Origin: PALSA-612 sp963773055
Lineage (GTDB): Bacteria; Actinomycetota; Thermoleophilia; Gaiellales; Gaiellaceae
Reading direction: 5' to 3'
Assembly: GCA_963773055.1 (NCBI GenBank)
Contig: CAVYZL010000006.1
Span: forward strand, 1,488,001 to 1,552,000
DNA length: 64,000 bases
Part shown: in pieces, positions 17,540 to 26,679 of the stretch
Numbering within the stretch: the first letter of the stretch is position 1
Layout: each line of letters begins with the position of its first letter
Notes under the pieces: generated by a model
What the model was told of the DNA's origin: nothing
Databases searched by the model: none
What the model saw: the letters and a program-made list of their open reading frames with translations, nothing else
Made by a program: the position numbers and the translations under genes

Positions 17540-18406
17540 GAGGTCGAGGCGTTCGCCTGCGATCTCGACCGGACGCTGATCGCGGAGGACGTCCGGATGC
17601 GCCCGCGCACGCACGCGGCGATCGCGCGCGCCCGGGCCGCCGGCATACCTGTGATCGTCGCGACGGGACGGATGTTCAGGTCAGCGCGGCCGTACGTCCT
17701 CGCGGCGGGGATCACGGAGCCGCTCGTCTGCTACCAGGGGGCGCTCGTCGCCGATCCCGTCTCCGGGGAGTTCCTCCGCCACGTGCCGATGCCGGAGGCG
17801 GAAGCGCACGAGGCAATCGAGCTGCTCTCGCAGACAGGCTTCACCGTGCTCTGCTACGTCGACGACGAGCTCTACGTCTCGCACGAGACGCCCGAGTCCG
17901 AGGCATACGCGGGGTTCCAGCACCTCGAGGTGCACGAGGTCGGCGATCTCTCGGACTGGCTGACGGGCGTGCCGACGAAGCTCGTCACGGTCGGCGACCC
18001 GGAGGCACTAAACGCGCTCGAGGTCGAGCTGAAGGCGCACTTCGGCGGCCGCCTCTACATCTCGAAGTCGCTCCCCCACTTCCTCGAGTTCGCGAGCCCG
18101 GCGGTGACCAAGGCGGCGGGCCTCTCCTTCGTCGCCGAACGGCTCGGGTTTTCCTCCGAGCGGGCCGTTGCCTTCGGCGACGGCGAGAACGACCTCGAGC
18201 TGCTCGACTGGGCGGGCTACGGCGTCGCGGTGGCGAACGCCGACAAGCGGCTGCGCGCGATCGCAGACTGGGTCTGCCCGCCCGTTCACGAGGAAGGCGT
18301 CGCGCAGGTGCTCGAAGCCTTCCTGGGAGGGCTCGGCGAAACAGTGGCTGAGCCGCCGGAATCGCACTCGACGCTGCGCTCGCGGCGTCCTCGGTCACCC
18401 CAATAG
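17540..18406 (+). CDS. HAD-superfamily (Cof-type) hydrolase, start unclear
   Basis: A Cof-like HAD phosphatase of about 285 residues. Motif I is FACDLDRTLI (DxDxT) at 17549-17578, and motif II is PVIVATGR. A cap of about 110 residues is followed by motif III/IV AVAFGDGENDLELLDWAG. The first in-frame ATG (17597) lies after motif I and so cannot be the true start. No ATG or GTG is in frame upstream, although a GTG two bases away (17538) is out of frame; a single-base error or a CTG start is likely. The substrate is probably a sugar or nucleotide phosphate. The stop lies inside a hairpin. Confidence 0.78.
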   Translation, partial: EVEAFACDLDRTLIAEDVRMRPRTHAAIARARAAGIPVIVATGRMFRSARPYVLAAGITEPLVCYQGALVADPVSGEFLRHVPMPEAEAHEAIELLSQTGFTVLCYVDDELYVSHETPESEAYAGFQHLEVHEVGDLSDWLTGVPTKLVTVGDPEALNALEVELKAHFGGRLYISKSLPHFLEFASPAVTKAAGLSFVAERLGFSSERAVAFGDGENDLELLDWAGYGVAVANADKRLRAIADWVCPPVHEEGVAQVLEAFLGGLGETVAEPPESHSTLRSRRPRSPQ

Positions 18407-18422
18407 CTACCACTATTGGGGT
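18397..18422 (+). terminator. Hairpin spanning the HAD stop codon
   Basis: A perfect 10-bp inverted repeat ACCCCAATAG / CTATTGGGGT around a six-base loop. The left arm ends with the TAG stop of the HAD gene. There is no T-run. It is likely a transcription end between the HAD gene and serS. Confidence 0.55.
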
Positions 18423-18503
18423 TCCCTGCGTCCTGGCGATCACGGCGTCGGTCGCGCCCCGGCAACGAGCACCGTTCCGCCGAACCCTCCTAGACTCCCC
18501 CGC

Positions 18504-19703
18504 ATGATCGACCTCCGCGCAGCCCGCGCCGACACCGACGGCTACCGGGCCGCGCTCGCCCGGCGCGGCGCAGCGGACACGTTCGACGCCCTGCTTGCGG
18601 CGGACATGCGCTGGCGCGACGCGAGCACGCGGCGCGACGAGGCGCGCACCCGGCAGAAGGCGCTCGGCAAGCCCTCGACGGACGAGGAGATTGCAGCCGC
18701 CCGCAGCCTGAAGTCCGAGCTCCAGGCGCTGGACGAGGAGCTCGCCGCCGACGAGCGCGAGCGCCAGGAGCACTGGGACCGCGTCCCGAACATCCCGGAC
18801 GCGTCGGTGCCCGCGGGCGGCGAGGACGACGCGGTCGAGGTGCGGCGCGTCGGCGAGCCGTCCGCGCTGGACGACCCCAAGGAGCACACGGAGATCGGCC
18901 GCTTCGAGATGGAGCGTGCCGCGCGGGTGTCGGGCTCGCGCTTCGGCTACTGGGTCGGCGACACGGCGCTCCTCGCGCTCGCGCTCTATCGGCTCGCGCT
19001 CGACCGCCTCGTCGAGAAGGGCTTCACCCCGGTCCTGCCGCCTGTCCTCGTGCGGGAGGAGGCGCTGTACGGAACGGGCTGGCTGCCGTCGCCGGATCCC
19101 AATGTCTACAAGCTCGACGGCGAGGATCTCTTCCTCGCGGGCACGGCCGAGATCCCGCTCGGTGGCCTCCACGGTGACGAGATCCTCGAGGCGGACGACC
19201 TACCGCTCCGCTACGTCGGCTTCTCGCCGTGCTTTCGCAGCGAGGCCGGAGCCGCGGGCAAGGACACGCGCGGGATGTTCCGCGTCCACCAGTTCAACAA
19301 GGTCGAGCAGTTCGTGTTCGCACGCCCCGAGGACTCGTGGGCCGAGCACGAACGCCTGCTCGAGAACACGGAGCAGATCGTCCAGGAGCTCGGCCTCCCC
19401 TACCGCGTCGTCGTGCTCGCGACCGGCGACATGTCGAAGGCGTCGGCGAAGACCTACGACGTCGAGATCTGGTTCCCGTCGCAGGAGCGCTACCGCGAGA
19501 CGGCGTCCGTCTCGAACACGACCGACTACCAGGCCCGAAGGCTCGGCGCGCGCTATCGCGCGGACGGAAACGTCGAGCCCCTGCACACGCTGAACGGCAC
19601 CGCGGCCGTCGACCGGATGGCGCTCGCGCTGCTCGAGAACTTCCAGGGCGACGTTCCCGACGCGCTCGTCGCGTACGGCGCCCCCACGATGATCGCGCGT
19701 TAG
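18504..19703 (+). CDS. serS: Seryl-tRNA synthetase
   Basis: A 399-residue class II aminoacyl-tRNA synthetase charging tRNA-Ser. Residues 1-95 are the long antiparallel coiled-coil arm. The catalytic core has motif 1 around FTPVLPPVLVREEAL, the TAEIPLGGLH serine/ATP region, motif 2 FSPCFRSEAGAAGKDTRGMFRVHQF, and motif 3 TLNGTAAVDRMALALLEN. It is slightly shorter than most SerRS (about 420). The start is ATG at 18504. It ends convergently with the DUF2339 gene, overlapping four bases. Three tRNA-Ser genes lie within the next 17 kb. Confidence 0.96.
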   Translation: MIDLRAARADTDGYRAALARRGAADTFDALLAADMRWRDASTRRDEARTRQKALGKPSTDEEIAAARSLKSELQALDEELAADERERQEHWDRVPNIPDASVPAGGEDDAVEVRRVGEPSALDDPKEHTEIGRFEMERAARVSGSRFGYWVGDTALLALALYRLALDRLVEKGFTPVLPPVLVREEALYGTGWLPSPDPNVYKLDGEDLFLAGTAEIPLGGLHGDEILEADDLPLRYVGFSPCFRSEAGAAGKDTRGMFRVHQFNKVEQFVFARPEDSWAEHERLLENTEQIVQELGLPYRVVVLATGDMSKASAKTYDVEIWFPSQERYRETASVSNTTDYQARRLGARYRADGNVEPLHTLNGTAAVDRMALALLENFQGDVPDALVAYGAPTMIAR

Positions 19704-21665
19704 CCGACTGCGCGCAGGCGCTGGTAGAAGTGCCCGGCCGCGATCAGCACGAGCCCGATCGCGAGCAGCGAGGCAACCCTCGCGAGATCCGTCAGCTCCG
19801 ACAGGTCGTACGTGAACACCTTGACGACGGCCACCACGAGCAGCGCGAGACCCGCGCGGCGGAGCCACGCGAAGTTGCGAGCCAGCCCGACGACGAGAAG
19901 AGCAATCCCTGTCGCACCCCACAGCAGGGAGAGCAGAAGCTGTCCCGCCTGGAGCCGCTCGCCGTCGTCCGTCACGCCCCACAGATCGATGACGACGACT
20001 GACGCAACGTAGAGCGCGGCGACGCCGGCCGCACCCACGAGGAAGTGACGCAGCCCGACACGGCGCGTGGGCAGCCCGACCGCGAGCGCACCGGCCACGA
20101 CGAGCTTTCACGAACCGCTCGTCGATTCGCGCTCCGACCACAGCGAGTCCGGCCGCGAGGATGACGAGCGACGCGACGAGCACTGTCCCTTCAAACGCAT
20201 AGACGAGCAGGTACATGGATGTCCCGAGCGCAAACGCCGCGAGCGGAACACGCAACGATGCAGGCGGAGAGACGTCGACGTATTGCTCGAGCCCCTTGTC
20301 ACGTTCGAGGGCAAGCGCTGCGAGACCGATCGACGCGACGAGGACGAACGCGATCGCGAGCAGCGCGTCCGCGGTGACGTATCCCGCCTCCGAGAGCCCT
20401 TGGGGTGGTGCATCGAACAACAACGCATGTCCGGCGGCGAGAGCGAGGAAGCAAACGGACGCATCGAACACGCGCCAGTCCTTCCGGGCTCCCCCGATCC
20501 CTGCAAGCACGAGCGCCTCGGTCGACCAGCCTGCGACGAGAGCCGGCCCGTCGAGCGCAAGCGCAAGACCGATAGCCGAGTAGACGAGGCCGAACGTGAT
20601 CGCGGCGAGGCCGAAGTCCGCGTTGATCCTTCGCTCGAGACGCGACGCGATACCGCCCGCGAGGTAGACGGCTGCGAAGCACAGCACCCAGACGGTCGCC
20701 GCGTCTCCGTGCCCCGTCAGGTCGAGGACTCGCCAGCCGGTAGCCGTGACGAGGGCTGAGTCGAGCGACAGGAGAACCCCGGCGCCGATACGCAGCCGCA
20801 CGCTCGAGACACGCAGCTCGAAGCCGGCGGCCGCAACGAGGTAAAGCGCCCAGAACAGGGCCAGGACCGCGAGTGTGACGACAAGCTGGTGCTCGTACTC
20901 GGCCGCGATCCAGTCGAGCAGCTGCGGGGCGGAGAAGACGAACGTCATCACGCCGAGCCACGTCCACTTCCGCCAGACGAGGACGGCGACCGAGCCCGTG
21001 ACGGCGATTGCCATGTACGCGAGCGCCGACGTGGACGTCCCGGCCTCGACGAGGATCGGCGCGAGGATGGCGCCGCCGAGGCCGAGCCCGGCGACGAGTT
21101 GTGAGCTCCAGCGCACTGCAAGCACGGTCGCGACAGCGGCGATCAGCCCGGCGACCGCGAGACCGAGCCCCGGCTCGATCAGGTGGTAGACCTGGGTCGC
21201 GGCGATCAGGCTGAGGTAGAGAGATGCAACGCCACTCGCGACGAGCGCCTGCGCAGCTTCCGTCTGGCCCTTCTTCTCGTGCAACCATGCGCCCGCGACG
21301 ACGAGCAGCGAGGAGCCGATGAATGCGAGGAGGACGCGCGTCGGGATGTCGATCCAGCCCCGGTGGACTGCGGTGACGACGAAGAAGGTGGAGGCGAGGA
21401 TGACGGCGACGCCGCCGACCCATGCGAGGACGCGGCCACCGAGGATTTCTTCGAAGCTGACCTCCGGCTGCTTCGGCGCCGGCCTCGGCGTCGCCTTCGG
21501 CTGCAGTTTCGGTCGCGCCTCGGTGGGCAGCGAAGAGACCGGCGGCTTGGGCTTCACCGCAGCGGGCACGACGGCGCTGCCCCGCTCGAGAGCGAGGACG
21601 CGCCGCTCGAGCCGGCGAAGGGTTGCCTCCGCGCCGGCCAGCCGCTCTTCCAGGGCGTTCACCAT
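19700..21665 (-). CDS. DUF2339 polytopic membrane protein, one frameshift
   Basis: About 655 residues. It has an N-terminal coiled coil (LEERLAGAEATLRRLERRV), then a Pro/Lys-rich linker and the family signature EILGGRVLAWVGGVAVILAS (PF10101). Close to twenty hydrophobic helices follow. The frame breaks near 20107, where one extra A in the coding strand separates DERFVKA from the rest (VAGALAVGLPTRR ... HFYQRLRAVG). It ends at 19700. DUF2339 proteins are conserved large membrane proteins without known function. The start is ATG at 21665. Confidence 0.85.
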
Positions 21666-21813
21666 GGTCGCAGCATGTCCCGGCTGACGCGACGCGGCAT
21701 CGGGGCCTGCACCCAGATTCGAGTCGAGGAATACCTCGGTTCGGCCACACGGTCATAGGACGGGAAGCGCCTAACGCGGCGCTAACGCCTGCGGTCCCGC
21801 GAATAGACTTCCC

Positions 21814-21900
21814 GGCGGGGTGCCGGAGCGGTCTAACGGGATGGTCTTGAAAACCATTGACGGCGCAAGTCGTCCGTGAGTTCGAATCTCACCCCCGCCG
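21814..21900 (+). tRNA. tRNA-Ser(TGA)
   Basis: An 87-nt class II tRNA with a long variable arm. Acceptor GGCGGGG pairs with CCCCGCC, the anticodon loop CTTGAAA gives TGA, and the T-arm GTGAG-TTCGAAT-CTCAC is intact. No CCA is encoded. Its last 30 bases recur at 22519-22548. Confidence 0.95.
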
Positions 21901-21940
21901 CCTTTACCTGCCGCGAAAACAGTATGAGTAGACGGGTTTC

Positions 21941-22018
21941 GGGCCATGCGAGAGAGCGCCTGCGACCTGCCGACCGACCGCCAGAGACCGCTCAGTCTGG
22001 GTTCAAACTGCCCCACTT
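21941..22018 (+). repeat. tRNA-Ser downstream block, copy A
   Basis: A sequence just 3' of tRNA-Ser(TGA) that resembles blocks at 36661-36747 and 38717-38807, also just 3' of tRNA-Ser ends. Shared pieces in order are GGGC.ATGC, GAGAGCGC.TGCGAC, CTGC..ACC.ACCG, AGAGACCGCTCAG and GCCCCACTT. A perfect 8-bp inverted repeat GGGGCAAA/TTTGCCCC follows at 22020-22037. Confidence 0.6.
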
Positions 22019-22120
22019 GGGGGCAAACCTTTGCCCCTGAGCCATCTCCCTCGGCCGAAGGATCGGAACTTCCCCAGGACAAGACGATGAAGACACAAGC
22101 TCGAAGAGAGGGGCGTTTAG

Positions 22121-22387
22121 ATGCGGCGGCGATGGTTTGGCTCACACTGGGGCGACTCTCTGTTGCTGCTGGGAAACCACGTAGCTACGCCGGTGGGTTT
22201 GAGCTGCGTCAAGTGCGCCACGCCGATCGGGGTCGCCGATCAGGGATGGTTCGTCGGCGGCGAATCCGTGGAGGACGTGGACGTGGAAGCGCACTTGATG
22301 TGGGGTCCGATTCACCTCCACTGCGGGCGACTACTCGCCGACATACAGTCGCCACCCTTGTCCGACAGAAGTTCCCACACGCCGTGA
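22121..22387 (+). CDS. Small putative zinc-binding protein (island cargo)
   Basis: An 88-residue open frame lying between tRNA-Ser(TGA) and the duplicate of its 3' end. The middle reads LSCVKCATPIGVADQGWFVGG, later GPIHLHCGRLLAD. The CxxC plus HxHC pattern would suit a small zinc ribbon. The protein has normal composition for a real gene, unlike the Arg-rich frames around it. There is no clear ribosome site, and an internal ATG could be used. I do not recognise a family. Confidence 0.4.
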   Translation: MRRRWFGSHWGDSLLLLGNHVATPVGLSCVKCATPIGVADQGWFVGGESVEDVDVEAHLMWGPIHLHCGRLLADIQSPPLSDRSSHTP

Positions 22388-22518
22388 ATGTCGCAGCCGT
22401 TCTGGCCCGTTGCCTGGAGACCAGAAAGACCACGGCTGACGATCCCGAGTCGCGTCGAGAGGACGAGGGTGTCGCCCACGGATCCCCAGACGAGTGGAAA
22501 GCCCGTCGGTTACGCCCC

Positions 22519-22548
22519 CCGTGAGTTCGAATCTCACCCCCGCCGCCT
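22519..22548 (+). repeat. Duplicate of the tRNA-Ser(TGA) 3' end (att-like)
   Basis: A 30-bp exact copy of the T-arm and acceptor 3' half of tRNA-Ser(TGA), including TTCGAATCTCACCCCCGCCG, 650 bp downstream of the intact gene and in the same orientation. It has no 5' half and so cannot be a functional tRNA. It is best read as the outer attachment repeat of a small inserted segment. Confidence 0.8.
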
Positions 22549-22561
22549 CTATCTGGGCCGT

Positions 22562-22795
22562 TCAGACGCGGTCGTGCACGACGGGCCGCCCGTGCTTGCG
22601 GTCCCAGTACCAACCAAAGGCGAGGAACACGACGGCCAGGGCGAGAAGCGCGCCTCCGATGCCGTAGCGCGCCCCCATGTTCGTGAAGAACATGAAGACG
22701 AGGCCAATCAGGAGCAGGATCCCGGCCATCGACGCTCCGAGCACGAGCACATACCGCACCATGCCCTCTTTCTCCTCGCGCGCCATCATTCTCAT
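22562..22795 (-). CDS. Small two-helix membrane protein
   Basis: 77 residues. A charged N-terminus (MMAREEKEG) precedes two membrane helices, YVLVLGASMAGILLLIGLVF and GIGGALLALAVVFLAFGWYW, ending in a basic tail DRKHGRP. Several methionines (22795, 22789, 22786) could start it. No family is recognised. It is divergent from the DUF4239 gene by 67 bp. Confidence 0.65.
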   Translation of the reverse strand: MRMMAREEKEGMVRYVLVLGASMAGILLLIGLVFMFFTNMGARYGIGGALLALAVVFLAFGWYWDRKHGRPVVHDRV

Positions 22796-22862
22796 TCTAC
22801 GGTGGGGGCGTTCGAGCCAGACGAGAGCGCAGAAAGCCCTGTGACATCATCGCCCGACCGCC

Positions 22863-23651
22863 GTGTTCTTCACGCTCGACACCTGGCAGCTCGCGCTCAT
22901 CCTGTTCGCCATCGTCGTCGGGGGGACCGTGCTCGGGCTCCTTGCCGGCCGCTACCTGAAGAAGCACTCGGAGGTGCTGCGCGAACCTATCGGTGTGCTG
23001 CAGGGCGCGCTGCTCGGGCTCGTCGCGCTCATCCTCGCGTTTGGCCTCAGCCTCGCTGTCGGCCGGCACGAGGCACGGCGTGCGGCCGTCGTCGACGAGG
23101 CGAACACCATCGGGACGACGTACCTGCGCGCGGAGACGCTTGCCGAGCCGATGCGCAGCGGTTCGCTAACGCTGCTGAAGCGCTACACCGATATCAGCAT
23201 CCACCTGTCGAGGACGGTGCCGGGAAGCCCAGAGGCCCGCGCCACGATCGCTGCGAGCGGCGTGCTGCAGCGCCGCCTCTGGCGCCTGGCGGGAGAGTCG
23301 CTCGCCGACGCACCTGTTGCCAGCGCGCCCCGGCTCTACGTCGACAGCCTCAACAGCATGTTCGACGCGCAGGCGACGCGCGTCGCAGCACGCAACAATC
23401 GCGTGCCGGGAGAGGTCCTCGCGCTCGAGGTATTGGCGGCAGCCGTCGCACTCGGGCTGCTCGCCTTCTACCTTTCGATGCTCGGCCGTGGCACGATCAG
23501 CGTGGTGTTCGCGGCCGTGATCCTGACCGCGGTGCTCCTCGTCACGTTCGACCTCGACCGACCGACGCGCGGCCTCATCACCGTCCCGAACGCACCGCTC
23601 GTGAACGTCCGCGCGTCTATGGTTCCGCCGCCGGCCGCGACCGGCCCGTAG
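22863..23651 (+). CDS. Bestrophin-like domain (DUF4239) membrane protein
   Basis: 262 residues matching the DUF4239/bestrophin-like family (PF14023). There are two N-terminal helices with GVLQGALLGLVALILAFGLSL between them, then the conserved ARRAAVVDEANTIGTTYLRAE motif at about 72-92. A cytoplasmic helical stretch follows, then two C-terminal helices (LEVLAAAVALGLLAFYLSM and ISVVFAAVILTAVLLVTF) with the ending DLDRPTRGLITV. A channel-like role is suggested only by the name of the family. The start is GTG at 22863. Confidence 0.85.
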   Translation: MFFTLDTWQLALILFAIVVGGTVLGLLAGRYLKKHSEVLREPIGVLQGALLGLVALILAFGLSLAVGRHEARRAAVVDEANTIGTTYLRAETLAEPMRSGSLTLLKRYTDISIHLSRTVPGSPEARATIAASGVLQRRLWRLAGESLADAPVASAPRLYVDSLNSMFDAQATRVAARNNRVPGEVLALEVLAAAVALGLLAFYLSMLGRGTISVVFAAVILTAVLLVTFDLDRPTRGLITVPNAPLVNVRASMVPPPAATGP

Positions 23652-23715
23652 CGCCATCGTCCCAAAGGGTGAATGGATCCGGCGGCCTACTGCCGAACTC
23701 AACCGTGGGAACGCC

Positions 23716-24610
23716 GTGAAGATCCCCCTCGTCACAGCCGCCGTCCTCGTCGCCGTGGCAGTCGCCGCGCCGGTTGCCTCAGCCTCTCAGCTGCTCGCCA
23801 GGAACGCGAAGCGACGTCCGGCTCGAGGTGAACGGCAGCGGCAAGGCGCTCGTCACCTACCGATCGAAGGGCGAGGTCCACCACGTGCTCGCGTGGGGCG
23901 CCGTCAACGCCCAGCCCTCCGAGTCGGGCCGGCCCCAGGTGGAGCTCTCGCTCGACTACTCCGGCGGCTGGGGCTCCCAGCACCGGCCGGTCTGGAAGAC
24001 GTTCGCGAACTCGTGCACGCCGGTCGACCTGGAGCTCGCGTGGCTCGTGGCCGCGTGCCAGGCGAGCGACGGCTCGTACTGGGCGCTCCAGAGCTGGCAG
24101 CGCACGCTGCACATCTACGGGATCCCGACCGTCCGCTCGCGCGCCGGCTGGGAGCTTCGCCTCTCGCACTGGACCGGAGAGATCGCGAAGCTCGACGTCC
24201 GCTTCGGCTGGACGTATCGCCAGTACCAGCAGATCTACGGCCGGCTGACGTACAAGGGCCTCCCCGTCTACGGCTTCAGCCACAAGCCGACCGGTGAGCC
24301 GCTCGACGACTACGGGCGGAACATCTACCTCGACACGTTCGACTCCGTCTACGGACACGGCTGGAGGCGCGAGAACGGCTTTCTCACGCACAACCCAACG
24401 GGCGGCTTCTGCTACGGCTTCTACCCGCACGGCTCGCACCCGTCGGGCCGCGGGACGAAGTACCGCGCGACCGTCATGGGGCCAGGTGTGACGCCGGACG
24501 TCTTCTGGCAGGCGGTCGCGCCGACAACGTACGACCGGCACGTCGACCTCGCGGCCGACAGCGACCTGCTCGGGCTGCTGCGCGGCGACCCCGTCTGCAG
24601 GCCGCACTAA
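23716..24610 (+). CDS. Secreted protein of unknown function, one frameshift
   Basis: The GTG start at 23716 gives a clear signal peptide (KIPLVTAAVLVAVAVAAPVASA). After one surplus base near 23808 the protein continues for about 265 residues in the next frame and ends at 24610 (GDPVCRPH). The mature part is rich in Trp, Tyr and Gly (for example YSGGWGSQH, VWKTFANSC, GGFCYGFYPHG), with few cysteines that could pair. This suits a folded beta-rich extracellular protein. I recognise no family. It is followed by the flavin reductase gene after 22 bp. Confidence 0.7.
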
Positions 24611-24632
24611 AGCTCGCACCTATCATCCGCGC

Positions 24633-25106
24633 GTGGCGACCGGCGAGGATCTCCGCGCGCTCATGCGCCGGCTGCCGAGCGGCGTCACCGTCGTCACGGT
24701 CGACGCAGACAGCAATCGGCTCGGCCTGACGGTCAGCGCCGTCGTCTCGCTCTCGCTCGACCCGCCGCTCGTCGGCATCGCGATCGGGCGCGAGGCCCAG
24801 CTCCACGAGCTGCTGCGGGAGGCGGGCGGGTTCGCGGTCAGCCTGCTGGCCGGCGGCCAGGAGTGGCTGTCGCAGCATTTCGCGCGCAGCGTGCCGCCGA
24901 TCGCGATGTGGCACGGCGTCGCGCACCACGAGGGGTCGGAGGGCGCACCGCTCCTCGCCGGCGCGCTCGGCTGGCTCGAGTGCCGGCTCTGGGCGGAGTA
25001 CCCCGCGGGCGACCACACCTTCTTCGTCGGCGAGGTGCTCGCCGCGGAGCTCGGCGAGGACGCGCCGCCGCTCGTCCACGTCGGCTCCGCTTACCGCTCG
25101 CTCTAA
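24633..25106 (+). CDS. Flavin reductase-like domain protein
   Basis: 157 residues of the flavin reductase-like split-barrel family (PF01613). It has MRRLPSGVTVVTV near the N-terminus, LTVSAVVSLSLDPPLVGIAIG at about 35-55, then SLLAGGQEWLSQHFA, and the HTFFVGEVLAAE strand near the C-terminus. Such enzymes reduce FMN/FAD with NAD(P)H or use flavin to reduce other substrates, often serving a two-component monooxygenase. No monooxygenase is adjacent. The start is GTG at 24633. A repeat-containing hairpin follows. Confidence 0.87.
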   Translation: MATGEDLRALMRRLPSGVTVVTVDADSNRLGLTVSAVVSLSLDPPLVGIAIGREAQLHELLREAGGFAVSLLAGGQEWLSQHFARSVPPIAMWHGVAHHEGSEGAPLLAGALGWLECRLWAEYPAGDHTFFVGEVLAAELGEDAPPLVHVGSAYRSL

Positions 25107-25113
25107 ATGGACA

Positions 25114-25162
25114 GGGGACAGTCACAGGGACAGTCGCAGTGACAGTCGCAGTGACTGTCCCC
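25114..25162 (+). repeat. Hairpin with 12-bp arms enclosing a tandem 12-mer
   Basis: Arms GGGGACAGTCAC and GTGACTGTCCCC pair perfectly over 12 bp. The region between holds two exact copies of GACAGTCGCAGT (25129-25140 and 25141-25152). It lies between the flavin reductase and HAD genes and overlaps the HAD gene's possible GTG start. It could be a REP-like element or a terminator. Confidence 0.75.
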
Positions 25163-25808
25163 GGTTCGTTGGAGGCGGTCGTCTTCGACCTCGACGGCGT
25201 GCTGATCGAGAGCGAGGAGATCTGGGACGACGTGCGCGAGCGATACATCCGCGAACGCGGCGGCCGCTACGACGACGAGGCGCAGCGGGCGATGATGGGT
25301 ATGAGCTCGACCGAGTGGTCGCGCTACATCCACGAGGAGCTCGGTGTCGCCGCGACCCCGGTCGAGATCAACGCCGACATCGTCCGTCTGATGGAGGCGC
25401 GCTACCGCGAGCGGCTGCCGCTCGTGCCGGGCGCGGTCGAAGCCGTGCGAGGAGATCGCCGCCGCCTATCCGCTCGCGGTCGCGTCGTCGTCGAACCGCC
25501 GGCTGATCGACGCCGTGCTCGAGCTCTCCGGGCTCGCCATGTCGTTCCGCGCGACCGTCTCGTCGGAGGAGGTGACGCGGGGCAAGCCCGCGCCGGACGT
25601 CTACCTCGAAGCCGCGCGACGGCTCGGCGTCCCGCCAGAACGCTGCCTCGCAGTCGAGGACTCGCACAGCGGCATCCGCTCGGCGAAGGCGGCCGGCATG
25701 CGCGTGGTCGCGATCCCGAACGCCGCATACCCGCCCGACCCGGAGGCGCTCGCCGACGCCGACGTCGTCCTCGAGACGATCGCCGACCTCACGACAGAGC
25801 TGCCATGA
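25151..25808 (+). CDS. HAD-IA phosphatase (beta-phosphoglucomutase-like), one frameshift
   Basis: A HAD-family hydrolase of about 218 residues. Motif I is VVFDLDGVLIESEEIWDD, with a helical cap following. One surplus G near 25450 splits the frame; the second part has motif II AVASSSNRR, motif III RGKPAPDVYLEAARRLG and motif IV AVEDSHSGIRSAKAAGM. This order is typical of subfamily IA enzymes of the phosphoglycolate/beta-phosphoglucomutase group. The start is uncertain: GTG at 25151 lies inside a hairpin, while TTG at 25169 just before motif I is also possible. It precedes the cupin-cyclase gene by 9 bp and may be co-transcribed with it. Confidence 0.82.
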
Positions 25809-25817
25809 TCGGCTCCG

Positions 25818-26669
25818 ATGGCTGACGTCATCAGGGCGAACCTCGATCGGCCGAGCGAGGTGATCGAGTTCCCGCGGATCACCGCGAGCCTCGTCGAGCT
25901 CGGCGACCTCACCGTCGCCTTCATGGTGTCGGAGCCCGGCTGGCGCTGGTCGGTGGACAACAAGCCGAAGGTCGGCGGGGAGTGGTGCCAGGCACGACAC
26001 GTCGGCGTCGTCATCTCGGGCCGGCTCGGGATCGACTTCTCCGACGGCACGAGCGCCGAGTTCGGCCCGCACGACGTCTTCGACATCCCGCCGGGGCACG
26101 ACGGGTACACGGTCGGCGACGAGCAGCTCGTCCAGATCGAGTGGGCGGGAATCCGGGCGTGGGCCGGCTTCCCGACCGGAATCCACAGCCGCGTCCTACG
26201 CACCCTGCTCTTCACCGACATCGTCGGATCTACCGAGCTCGTCAGCACGCTGGGCGACAGCCGCTGGCGCGCGCTCCTGTCGACGTATCTCGAGACGGCT
26301 CGCGGAGAGCTGGAACGCTACGGCGGCCGTGAGGTGGCGACGACCGGCGACGGCATGCTCGCGACGTTCGACGGGCCGGCACGTGCGCTCCACTGTGCCG
26401 CCGCGGTCCGTGCAGCGGCGCGCAGCGAGAACCTGCATATCCGGGCCGGCGTCCACGTCGGCGAGGTCGAGCTCGTCGGGGACGACGTCCGCGGCGTCGC
26501 CGTGCACGAAGCGGCGCGGATCATGGCCGCCGCCGGAGAGGACGAGATTCTCGTCTCGGACCTGACCCGCGCGCTCGCGTCGTCGGCCGGGCTCGCGTTC
26601 GAGGACCGCGGCACGCACGAGCTGAAGGGCCTGGACGGCGAGTGGCGGCTCGCCGCCTACGTGAGCTGA
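25818..26669 (+). CDS. Cupin - class III nucleotidyl cyclase fusion
   Basis: 283 residues in two domains. Residues about 35-115 are a cupin barrel (HVGVVISGRLGIDFSDG, FDIPPGHDGYTVGDE). Residues 128-283 are a class III cyclase catalytic domain with LFTDIVGST and the second metal aspartate in TTGDGMLATFDGP, ending in the usual ELKGLDGEWRLAAY. The cupin probably binds a small ligand or metal and controls cyclic-nucleotide synthesis. The transition-state Asn/Arg pair was not mapped. It is one of three cyclase-domain proteins in the window, all with different partners. The start is ATG at 25818. Confidence 0.86.
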   Translation: MADVIRANLDRPSEVIEFPRITASLVELGDLTVAFMVSEPGWRWSVDNKPKVGGEWCQARHVGVVISGRLGIDFSDGTSAEFGPHDVFDIPPGHDGYTVGDEQLVQIEWAGIRAWAGFPTGIHSRVLRTLLFTDIVGSTELVSTLGDSRWRALLSTYLETARGELERYGGREVATTGDGMLATFDGPARALHCAAAVRAAARSENLHIRAGVHVGEVELVGDDVRGVAVHEAARIMAAAGEDEILVSDLTRALASSAGLAFEDRGTHELKGLDGEWRLAAYVS

Positions 26670-26679
26670 GCAGGGAGGG

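Noticed and set aside
21771..22613. Minus-strand open frames across tRNA-Ser(TGA) and its duplicate giving peptides with GGEIRTHG
   Set aside because: This peptide is the well-known artefact of translating the tRNA-Ser T-arm backwards; the same happens at 35544, 36533, 38623, 39921 and 41291.
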